Shown here in pieces: positions 57,587 to 64,000 of a DNA stretch of 64,000 bases. The stretch is taken from assembly GCA_963759735.1 (NCBI GenBank), contig CAVXAF010000001.1, positions 248,001 through 312,000 of the forward strand, written 5' to 3'. The stretch comes from Hyphomicrobium_A sp963759735 (GTDB lineage: Bacteria; Pseudomonadota; Alphaproteobacteria; Rhizobiales; Hyphomicrobiaceae). How positions within the stretch are numbered: position 1 is the stretch's first letter; each line of letters starts with the position of its first letter. The notes beneath the pieces were generated by a model. That model did not search any database. It was not told the DNA's origin and saw only the letters and a list, made by a program, of their open reading frames with translations. The position numbers and the translations under genes are program-made.

Positions 57587-58315
57587 ATGCGGACCTATCT
57601 TCTTGCCGCGCTGACGATCGCCACCTTTGGCCTCGTGGCGGTCGGCCCGGCCAATGCCGAGAACGCACCTTGGCAGTGCATGAGCCCGGCGTTTGCCTGC
57701 GGCGGCGCACCGACGGCCAAGACCTACCGTTCGAACGAATACACCGGCGAACGCAGCCGGCGTCGCCAGGCGAGCACCAAGCGCAAGAGCCCGCGCATCG
57801 CCAAGTCGGAGACGGTGAAAGAGAAGACCGCCGCCAAGCGCGTTGAGGCAAAGGTCGATTTGCCGGAGAAGAAGCAGCAGGCCAAGATCGAAACGCCGAA
57901 GGTCGAGGCTCCCGCCCACAAGCAGCAGCACGCTGCCATCGCGCCGTCCGAGAAGACCCCCGCGCTCGAGAAGAAGCCGGAGATCGCCGTCCGCTCGGTG
58001 GAGACTGAGTCGACCGTTCGCGTCACCTCCACGCAGTCGGGCATGGCATCCTACTATTGGCAGGGCCAGATGACGGCATCGGGCGTCCGCTTCAACCCCA
58101 GCGCCATGACGGCCGCCCACCGCAGCTTGCCGTTCGGCACCAAGGTGCGCGTCACCAACAAGCGCAACGGCAAGTCCGTCATCGTCACCATCAATGATCG
58201 TGGTCCGTTCATTCGCGGCCGCATCATCGATCTGTCGAACGCTGCAGCCGGCATCATCGGCATGCGGTCTGCTGGCGTCGCGCCGGTAACCGTCGAGCGC
58301 ATCGCCCGCAACTAA
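57587..58315 (+). CDS. rlpA: Septal ring lytic transglycosylase RlpA-like protein
   Basis: 242 residues. Signal peptide RTYLLAALTIATFGLVAVGPANA, then a Lys/Ala/Glu-rich linker, then a complete RlpA DPBB domain: SGMASYYWQGQMTASGVRFNPSAMTAAHRSLPFGTKVRVTN, in parts, NGKSVIVTINDRGPFIRGRIIDLS and SAGVAPVTVERI. The Asp/Glu residues of the RGPF and RxIDLS blocks are typical of glycan-binding RlpA. No SPOR domain is present. GAGGAG lies 8 bases before the ATG. Confidence 0.9.
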   Translation: MRTYLLAALTIATFGLVAVGPANAENAPWQCMSPAFACGGAPTAKTYRSNEYTGERSRRRQASTKRKSPRIAKSETVKEKTAAKRVEAKVDLPEKKQQAKIETPKVEAPAHKQQHAAIAPSEKTPALEKKPEIAVRSVETESTVRVTSTQSGMASYYWQGQMTASGVRFNPSAMTAAHRSLPFGTKVRVTNKRNGKSVIVTINDRGPFIRGRIIDLSNAAAGIIGMRSAGVAPVTVERIARN

Positions 58316-58337
58316 CGCCATCGCGGCTGCAAGACGC

Positions 58338-58376
58338 AAAAAAAGCGGTGGGTGCCCATCAGGCATCCGCCGCTTT
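58338..58376 (-). terminator. Rho-independent terminator, minus strand
   Basis: On the minus strand AAAGCGGCGGATGCC / GGGCACCCACCGCTTT forms a long stem (7 + 2 + 4 paired bases with mismatches, 5-base loop), followed by seven T. It ends the transcript of the small membrane protein at 58404 and lies behind rlpA on the other strand, which it may also stop. Confidence 0.75.
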
Positions 58377-58403
58377 GCATTTGAGGATAGCTACGCGTCG
58401 GCG

Positions 58404-58590
58404 TCAGCCGAAAATGAGGCTCTGCAGGGTGGCGAAATCGGGAACGAAGCGGGCAACGCTCAGTTCGCGGGCGCCGACCAGCAGCATTCCGCCGACGACG
58501 ATGGCGGCGCCGCCAAGCGCAACGAAGACGGCGGCGCAGGGCCCGCCTAGATGAAGGGGGTCTTCAAGAACTCTCGCTCGGGGCCTTCAT
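58404..58590 (-). CDS. Small single-span membrane protein; frame broken near the start
   Basis: ATG 58590 (after AGGAGCTCA, with CC between two ATGs) begins MKAPSE, and another frame continues VLEDPLHLGGPCAAVFVALG, then GAAIVVGGMLLVGARELSVA and RFVPDFATLQSLIFG. Together they give about 61 residues with one hydrophobic helix. The 187-base length is one base too long, consistent with a single inserted base. A strong minus-strand terminator 28 bases behind the stop supports a real gene. The family is unknown. Confidence 0.45.
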
Positions 58591-58742
58591 GGCATTGAGC
58601 TCCTGATTTGCGGGACCAGCCGAGCCGGCCCGTTACGAAAATCCACCTCGACACTGCCCGCGACGCGCCGGAAAGACGAGGCGCCCAACCCCCAACATCA
58701 AGGAAACGCCGCTAGCGCGTGGTTCCGTTTGCCCAGAAGGGA

Positions 58743-58772
58743 GAATTGCCGGTAAATTCCGGCAAATTCCGT
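58743..58772 (+). promoter_or_regulatory. Repeated AATTCCGG motif before the XRE regulator
   Basis: Three copies of AATTCCGG-like sequence follow each other every 10 bases (GAATTGCCGG, TAAATTCCGG, CAAATTCCGT). They also contain the inverted repeat TTGCCGG-taaatt-CCGGCAA. They end about 36 bases before the XRE gene start. A helical-turn spaced operator is likely, perhaps for autoregulation. Confidence 0.5.
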
Positions 58773-58807
58773 TCCCATTGGCGTCTTCTCCGAGGCAGAC
58801 CGCACCC

Positions 58808-59584
58808 ATGAAGGCCACCGTGTCGAGATCAGCGCGTGAATCCGCGGTTACTCAGATCAAGACCGCAATGATCGAAAAAAAGCTGACGCAGGCTGAACTT
58901 GCCGATGCTTCCGACTGCCACGAGAAGACCATCCAGAACCTCCTCGGCGGCCGTTCGGTGCGCGATCAGACGCTGTTCGACGTCTGCATGGTGCTGGGGC
59001 TCGACTTCGACAAATTGAAGGGCGCCTGGAGCGGGACCGGCGGTATGCCCGGCGCTCCGGCCGAGTTGCAGGGCGAAAACGGCGGAGTCGTCGCGCCGTT
59101 GTACATGGGCGCCTACACCCGCGCCGCGGTCGACCAGTACATCGGCAGCTACGTAACGTTGCGCCGCGCTTTTTCGCGTCCCGATTGCATTGTCGCTTAT
59201 CGCACCGACGTGACGTGGGATCCGGACTGGCCGAGCCTGCTGTTCCAGGAGCGCGACCGGCCGGACGCACCCTACTCGCATCGCGGGCGGCTCTACATTC
59301 CGTCCTCTTCGATGTTCATCCACCTCGTCTCCCTGACCAAGGGCGCCATGCGCATGGTCGTCGTTTCGCAGGTCGACCGCTTCGGCGAAATGCGCGGGAT
59401 CATCACCACCATCCACAAGCACGGAGCGATGCTGGTGCCGGTCGCAACGCCGATCGTCTACGCGCGGCGCGATGAGTTCAACGGCAACCTCGGCGACATT
59501 GCCGCCGACAGTCCCCACTATGCAACGTACAAGAAGATGCTCGAGGAGACGGTGACTGAGGGCTACGCGCGGCTGCTGACGTGA
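58808..59584 (+). CDS. XRE-family regulator with C-terminal ligand-like domain
   Basis: 258 residues. The N-terminal HTH is AVTQIKTAMIEKKLTQAELADASDCHEKTIQNLLGGRSVRDQTLFDVCMVLGLDF, in parts. After a Gly/Pro linker, a 160-residue C-terminal domain follows (GAYTRAAVDQYIGSYVTLRRAFSRPDCIVAYRTDVTWDP, in parts, GRLYIPSSSMFIHLVSLTKGAMRMVVVSQ and RGIITTIHKHGAMLVPVATPIVY). It is not a peptidase S24 or cupin type; its ligand is unknown. ATG 58808 is preferred over the in-frame one 10 codons earlier. The repeated operator lies just upstream. Confidence 0.78.
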   Translation: MKATVSRSARESAVTQIKTAMIEKKLTQAELADASDCHEKTIQNLLGGRSVRDQTLFDVCMVLGLDFDKLKGAWSGTGGMPGAPAELQGENGGVVAPLYMGAYTRAAVDQYIGSYVTLRRAFSRPDCIVAYRTDVTWDPDWPSLLFQERDRPDAPYSHRGRLYIPSSSMFIHLVSLTKGAMRMVVVSQVDRFGEMRGIITTIHKHGAMLVPVATPIVYARRDEFNGNLGDIAADSPHYATYKKMLEETVTEGYARLLT

Positions 59585-59609
59585 TGGGCTCGGGCCGGCG
59601 ACAGCGCAC

Positions 59610-60681
59610 TTAGCTTTCGCGCATCACGTGCAGGGTCGATGCATCGAGTTGCACGCGAAGTGCATCGCCGACATGCATCGGATGCGCAGCGACCTCGCGC
59701 GTCGTCAGCCTGAAGCGCAACGGCGCATCGGCGACCAGCAGCGTGAGCGTGGAGATGTCGCCTTGCCGCTGCACATCCGTGAGCGTCCCGGTCACGACAT
59801 TTTCCGTCGCCGCAGGTTCTGCAAGTGCGATGAAGTCCGGTGGCACGAGGATGGTGACCTTCTGTCCGTGCTCGAAGCCGCGCGTCGATGCGACGCTCAG
59901 CGCGCCACCGTTCCAGCGCACCCGCTGCTCGCCGTCGATGACGGCGTCAAATAGGTTGGTCTGCCCCATTAGACGGGCGACGCGCGCATTTGACGGCTGC
60001 AGTCGCACCTCGATCGGGGGTGCCGATCTGCAAAGTCGTTCCCGCGTGCAGGATACAGATGCGGTCGGCGAGCGCCTGTGCCTCTTCCAGGTCGTGCGTG
60101 ACGAGCACGATGGGGATGTCGAGCGAGCGGTGCAGGGCGGCGAGCTCCTCCTTGAGCGGCTCGCGGGTCATGCGATCGACGGCGGAGAACGGCTCATCGA
60201 GCAGCAGCACCTTGGGGTCGCGGGCCAGCGCGCGGGCGAGGGCGACTCGCTGGCGCTCTCCGCCGGAAAGCTGATCGGGCCGGCGCGCCTCGAGCCCGTT
60301 GAGATGGACCCGCGCCAGCAGGCTCTCGGCCCGCTCGGTGCGCGCGGGCTCGGCGAGGTGCAGCAATGCCAGGCGCACGTTGTCGCGCGCGCACAGATGC
60401 GGAAACAACGCGTAGTCCTGAAAAACCAGGCCGACGCGGCGCGCCTGCGGCGTCATATCGATGCCGGCCGCTGTATCGAGCCAAGTTTCGCCGCCAGCAA
60501 CGATGCTCCCCGCCGCGGGTCGATACAGCCCGGCTATGCAGCGCAGCGTCGTCGTCTTGCCGCTGCCTGACGGGCCGATGAGCGCCAGCAGCTCGCCGGG
60601 CTGGCAGGACAGCTCCACATCCAGCGGAATGGGGCCGTCCTGCTTCAGAGTGACTTGTAGCGCGCCCGTCTCACCGGCCAT
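59610..60681 (-). CDS. modC: Molybdate ABC transporter ATP-binding protein ModC; frame broken near 60015
   Basis: About 355 residues. The ATPase frame has LIGPSGSGKTTTLRCIAGL (Walker A), VFQDYALFPHLCARDNV (Q-loop), LSGGERQRVALARALA (signature), VLLLDEPFSAVD (Walker B) and ILVTHDLEEA-type VLVTHDLEEAQALAD. The other frame continues IEVRLQPSNARVARLMGQTNLF, then the Mop-type domain (ENVVTGTLTDVQRQGDISTLTLLV). The ATPase start overlaps modB by 11 bases. The break is probably an indel error. Confidence 0.9.
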
Positions 60682-61342
60682 GCGTGCCGGTCCGGTTGCG
60701 CGCCAGCATATGCACGACGGCGATGGCGATGAGCGAGAAGGCGAGCAGGACGGCCGACATCACGCTCGCGGCGCCGATGTCGAATGCCTGCACGCGATCG
60801 TAGATGGCAATCGACAGCACGCGCGTTTCGCCGGGAATGCTGCCGCCGATCATCAAGATGACGCCGAACTCGCCGAGTGTGTGGGCAAATGTAAGCGCCA
60901 CTGCGGAGACGATGCCGGGCCAGGCCAGCGGCAGCTCGATGCGCCGCAGCGTCTCCCAGCGCGACAGGCCGCTGACGAACGCGGCCTCGCGCACGTTGTC
61001 GGGGATTGCCTCGAAGGCGCGCTGGATCGGCTGCACCGCGAACGGCAGGTTGATGATCAGCGAAGCAACCAGAATTCCGACGAACGAGAACACCAGGGCT
61101 TCGCCGGTGATGGATCTCAAGAGGCTGCCGAGCTGCGACTGCGGCGAGAAGGCGACGAGCAGATAAAAGCCGAGCACCGTCGGCGGGAGCACCAGGGGCA
61201 GCATGATCAGCGCCTCGATGAGGCTCTTGAAGCGCGTGCGCCCCCAGGCTAGTCGCCGGGCGAGAAGCACGGCGATTGGCACAAGCAGCACCACCGTCCA
61301 GGCGGCGAGCTGCAGTGTCAGACTGAAGGCGGTCCAATCCAT
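60671..61342 (-). CDS. modB: Molybdate ABC transporter permease ModB
   Basis: 223 residues with five or six helices. The permease signature is IPDNVREAAFVSGLSRWETLRRIELPLAWPGIVSAVAL, in parts (the EAA motif that docks on ModC), followed by FAHTLGEFGVILMIGGSIPGETRVLSIAIYD, which is specific to molybdate permeases. It is the second gene of modABC, overlapping modC and 18 bases behind modA. Confidence 0.95.
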   Translation of the reverse strand: MDWTAFSLTLQLAAWTVVLLVPIAVLLARRLAWGRTRFKSLIEALIMLPLVLPPTVLGFYLLVAFSPQSQLGSLLRSITGEALVFSFVGILVASLIINLPFAVQPIQRAFEAIPDNVREAAFVSGLSRWETLRRIELPLAWPGIVSAVALTFAHTLGEFGVILMIGGSIPGETRVLSIAIYDRVQAFDIGAASVMSAVLLAFSLIAIAVVHMLARNRTGTHGR

Positions 61343-61360
61343 GTCGCGGCGCCTTATCGA

Positions 61361-62200
61361 TCAGGAGGCCGGAACGGCGAAGCCGTTGGCCTTTAGTACC
61401 TCTTGGCCTTGCGGCCCGCGGACGAAGTCGGCAAAGGCCTTGGCCTCTCGCGAGGCGCCCTTCATGACCGCCATGCCATGCTCGATCGGCGCATGCCAGC
61501 TTTCCGGCACGACGGCGGATGTAACACTCGGCGCAATCTCCTTGGAGATGGCCAGCGAGCGGGCGATGAAGCCCACATCGGCGGCGCCCGTGGAGACGAA
61601 CGTCGTTGCCTGGCCGATATTCTCGCCTGTTACTAGCAACCGCTGGACCTGTTCCCACAACCCGGCCTTCTGCAGCGCTTCCTGCGCGGCGCGTCCGTAT
61701 GGTGCCGTCTCGGGATTGGCGATGGCGACGTGCTTCACCTTGCCGGCGGCAAGGGCCGCCCTGAGCCCCTTGAAGTCGCTATCGACGACGACTGACGAAC
61801 TCTTCGGCGCGGCGATGCTCAGCTCGCCGCGCGCGAATATAACGGGGTCGCCCTCAGTCTTGCCAGCCGCGGCGAGTTTCTTGACACTCTTGGCGTCGGC
61901 GGCGAACAGCGCCTGGAAAGGTGCGCCGGCCTCGATCTGATGCACGAGGGTGCCGGTGGCGCCGTAGGTGATCAGGATACGCTTGCCGCTGTCCTTCTCG
62001 TAGCGTCTGGCGATCGCATCGAGTGCATAGCGTAAGCTCGCCGCTGCAGCGACGGTCGGGATGCCCGTCACGGCGGCCGCTGGCAGTCCGGCGGCCGGCT
62101 GCTCCTGTGCATTCGCGGGCGCGCTGAAGGCGAACGCAAGCAGGATGCCGACCAGCGCCACGCGAAGCGTGGTCCAGGGGGGGCTCGAAGCAAAGCTCAT
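61361..62200 (-). CDS. modA: Molybdate-binding periplasmic protein ModA
   Basis: 279 residues with signal peptide ALVGILLAFAFSAPANAQ. Then VAAAASLRYALDAIARRYEKDSGKRILITYGATGTLVHQIEAGAPFQALFAAD, in parts, is the ModA core; TAPYGRAAQEALQKAGLWE, GENIGQATTFVSTGAADVGFIA and YAPIEHGMAV-type HAPIEHGMAVMKGA complete it. It captures molybdate for the ModBC pump. A ModE-like site is upstream. GAGG precedes ATG 62200. Confidence 0.95.
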   Translation of the reverse strand: MSFASSPPWTTLRVALVGILLAFAFSAPANAQEQPAAGLPAAAVTGIPTVAAAASLRYALDAIARRYEKDSGKRILITYGATGTLVHQIEAGAPFQALFAADAKSVKKLAAAGKTEGDPVIFARGELSIAAPKSSSVVVDSDFKGLRAALAAGKVKHVAIANPETAPYGRAAQEALQKAGLWEQVQRLLVTGENIGQATTFVSTGAADVGFIARSLAISKEIAPSVTSAVVPESWHAPIEHGMAVMKGASREAKAFADFVRGPQGQEVLKANGFAVPAS

Positions 62201-62258
62201 CACGACCTCTATGCCAAAGCGCGCGGCATGATAGTGAGGCGGACAAACTCCCGTCGAG

Positions 62259-62282
62259 CGTTATATTCAGTCGGGTATATCG
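62259..62282 (-). promoter_or_regulatory. Possible ModE-type operator before modA
   Basis: CGTTATA-N10-TATATCG is an imperfect inverted repeat like the ModE consensus (CGTTATATA/TATATAACG halves), 59 bases upstream of the modA start and partly inside the end of the patatin gene. ModE-molybdate represses mod operons. No modE gene is in the window. Confidence 0.45.
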
Positions 62283-63373
62283 GCCCCTGCAACGGCCCTT
62301 GTTTTGGCGGAGGCTTGTTCGGGCCCGGCACTGGCGTCCTTCTCGGACTGCGGGGTCAGGAAGCGCTCCTTGAGGTCGACCGTGGAGCGGCGACCGATGC
62401 TGCCCCGGTGCTGGCCAAGCCACTTGTCGGCCTCATCACGACCGGCGCTGAACAGATAGGTTAAGAGCTTCCAGTCGGGCTTCATGGTGCTGTCGGGGCT
62501 GAGGGCGGCGGTATAGCGACCCGCGTCGATGAGGTGGAAGCGATGCGTCGCCAGCTTGCCGTAGCGGCCGCGTGGCCCGCCCATGCGACCCTGCCAGCAC
62601 TCGCGCACCGTCTCGATCAGCTCGACCTCGCGGATAAGCGGGGCGTTGAAGGCGAGGCGGTTGGCGTGCATCGAGATCTCACGCACGCCTGTTGGTAGCC
62701 CCTCGCGCACCATCGAGGTGAGCTGCACGATCAGCGTATCCTCGACCGGGCTCTCCATGGCCAGGGTCTTGATGTCGGGGTTGGCTGAGAAGCCGCCGTC
62801 CCAGTAGGCGACGCCATCGATCTCGACCGCATGGTGCACGGTCGGCAAGCACGATGAAGCCAGCACGGACTCGACGCTCAGCTCATGGCGACGAAATATG
62901 CGTGACCGTCCGCTGGCAATTTCCGTCGCGGCGATGAGCAGCTCGATGGGCGAGCTCTTGCGCAGCTTTTCGAAGTCGATGCTTTCAGTGAGCAGGCGCC
63001 GCAGCGGATCAAAGCCGAGCGGATTAAACTCATACGGCGACCAAAGACTGGCCATCTGAGCCATGTGCGGAGTACGCGACAGACCGTAGAGGAATGGATT
63101 GAGGCGCAAGAGGTCGGGGACGCCCGCCTTGTGCACGGCTTCCCAGACGCTGCGCAACTTGTTGCGTGCCGACGTCTTGCCGCCCTCGCTGAGACCTGCA
63201 GCAACGGCGACCGCGTTCACCGCCCCGGCACTCGTTGCGCTGACCCAGCTGATTTCCAACTCGTCGTCCTCGAGCAGACGATCAAGCACCCCCCAAGTGA
63301 AGGCGCCGTGGGCGCCGCCGCCTTGCAGAGCAAGATTCAGTCGAACGTTTCGCCGGAACAGACGCACTTGCAT
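62267..63373 (-). CDS. Patatin-like phospholipase family protein
   Basis: 368 residues. The oxyanion motif LALQGGGAHGAFTWGVLDRLLED and the nucleophile region SATSAGAVNAVAVA (Ala in place of the first Gly of GxSxG), then VLASSCLPTVHHAVEIDGVAYWDGGFSANPDI with the catalytic DGG, form a complete patatin domain with the Ser-Asp dyad. The C-terminal 60 residues are polar. It probably hydrolyses lipids or polyhydroxyalkanoate-related esters; the substrate is unknown. Confidence 0.9.
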   Translation of the reverse strand: MQVRLFRRNVRLNLALQGGGAHGAFTWGVLDRLLEDDELEISWVSATSAGAVNAVAVAAGLSEGGKTSARNKLRSVWEAVHKAGVPDLLRLNPFLYGLSRTPHMAQMASLWSPYEFNPLGFDPLRRLLTESIDFEKLRKSSPIELLIAATEIASGRSRIFRRHELSVESVLASSCLPTVHHAVEIDGVAYWDGGFSANPDIKTLAMESPVEDTLIVQLTSMVREGLPTGVREISMHANRLAFNAPLIREVELIETVRECWQGRMGGPRGRYGKLATHRFHLIDAGRYTAALSPDSTMKPDWKLLTYLFSAGRDEADKWLGQHRGSIGRRSTVDLKERFLTPQSEKDASAGPEQASAKTRAVAGADIPD

Positions 63374-63626
63374 TCACCCCGCCTAACCGAGGTGCTCCAT
63401 CCGCCTTGCACCTCGTAGCCCTATATAGTGCCACGGTGAACGATGAATGGGGAGAAGCGCGCGACATGTTGGTCGGCGCGCAAACGTTGCACGGTCGCCA
63501 TAGATTTGTGCATGACGCACACAGGGCTGCGCGTTTGCGCAGGCGTTGTGCAACGACGCCCTGAGCTGCGCGAATGCGAGCAATTATTTCGGCACTCGTG
63601 CGACAACACAGCGCGGAGATTGCCGA

Positions 63627-64000
63627 TCAGGTGAGACGTTTGCGTTCGATTTCCACAAGCGCGTTGTCGCCGGCCTGCAGGCCACGCGTAGTGCACTCAA
63701 TGTGCACGCGACCATCAACACGTCCGATGTGCAGCAAATTGTAGCGACCGAGAGGCTCGTTCTTGTGCACGCGCCCGATCGAACCGGAGGCGACGCCAAT
63801 GACGGGAATGCTGCCGCCGCCCGTTTCGGCCAAGCGCGCGAAATCCATGTGGCTGTCGACGTGATTATGCCCGTGCAGCACGAGCTCGGCGCCATGCTCG
63901 GCGAGGACGCGCGACAGCGCTGAAGCATCGCGCAACGCGCGCCGCGACGGAGCCTGGCCCGGCAATGGTGGATGATGGATGAGCACGACGCGAATGAGAG
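63627..64000 (-). CDS. Metallophosphoesterase, C-terminal part (cut by window edge)
   Basis: The reading frame is open to the right edge, so the N-terminus is missing. The visible 123 residues start RVVLIHHPPLPG and hold AELVLHGHNHVDSHM, the last His-rich block of calcineurin-like phosphoesterases, and GVASGSIGRVHKNEPLGRYNLL. Such enzymes use two metal ions to split phosphodiesters or phosphomonoesters. The substrate is unknown. Confidence 0.85.
   Translation of the reverse strand, partial: LIRVVLIHHPPLPGQAPSRRALRDASALSRVLAEHGAELVLHGHNHVDSHMDFARLAETGGGSIPVIGVASGSIGRVHKNEPLGRYNLLHIGRVDGRVHIECTTRGLQAGDNALVEIERKRLT

Overview
The window is GC-rich, densely coded DNA from an alphaproteobacterium, most likely Hyphomicrobiales (Hyphomicrobium-like). 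The signs are 5-aminolevulinate synthase (C4 haem pathway), an LdtR/LdtP-type envelope module, an extensin-family protein, an NDUFA12 complex I subunit, DUF2155 and DUF1223 proteins, a lanmodulin homologue, and B12-dependent ribonucleotide reductase and methylmalonyl-CoA mutase. Lanmodulin suggests lanthanide use and so possible methylotrophy; that is inference, since no methanol dehydrogenase lies in the window. I saw no phage, insertion sequence, CRISPR array, rRNA or tRNA.

Layout. 1-8480: start of hemA (cut by the left edge), an L,D-transpeptidase with its MarR-type regulator LdtR, a CoA hydrolase/hydratase, an extensin-family protein, hemB, then a minus-strand run of a small EF-hand protein, lanmodulin, DUF2155 and NDUFA12. 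9053-13878: nrdJ and two translationally coupled unknown genes. 13894-20607: an RlpA-like protein, a CinA-type protein, sfsA, an FkbM methyltransferase, and an exported methionine sulfoxide repair operon (msrB-ykvA-msrA) convergent with a secreted catalase-like protein. 20732-26716: carotenoid oxygenase, crcB, an EF-G-like GTPase and an aspartate aminotransferase. 27020-32790: small membrane proteins, an SDR, a DUF486 protein, an intradiol dioxygenase, a TetR-VOC pair with a clear operator, and a polysaccharide deacetylase. 33145-34803: an ammonium transporter and a small membrane protein between a sigma-54-like promoter and a strong terminator. 35102-43591: a DsbA-NhaA fusion, two tandem DUF1223 proteins, uvrB with long extensions and a DUF502 protein. 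43588-50353: mostly small secreted or membrane proteins of unknown function, a DUF305 protein and a secreted FKBP isomerase. 50581-59584: an NTF2-like protein, methylmalonyl-CoA mutase, a CorA transporter, a chromate transporter, a second RlpA-like protein and an XRE regulator. 59610-62200: modABC molybdate uptake. 62267-64000: a patatin-like phospholipase and the end of a metallophosphoesterase.

Two themes recur. One is the cell envelope (L,D-transpeptidase, extensin-like, two RlpA-like, NodB-type deacetylase, DUF502). The other is exported redox repair (MsrA, MsrB, catalase-like, DsbA-NhaA, two CxxC DUF1223 proteins). Metal and anion handling (lanthanide, Mg, molybdate, chromate, fluoride) is also prominent.

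At least twelve genes have the correct protein split over two or three reading frames (ldtP, EF-G-like, aminotransferase, TetR, DUF6869-like, nhaA, DUF502, two secreted proteins, FKBP, modC, a small membrane protein). Because they are unrelated and otherwise well preserved, I read this as single-base indel errors in the assembly and not as gene decay. Frameshifted genes are reported as one feature over the whole gene.
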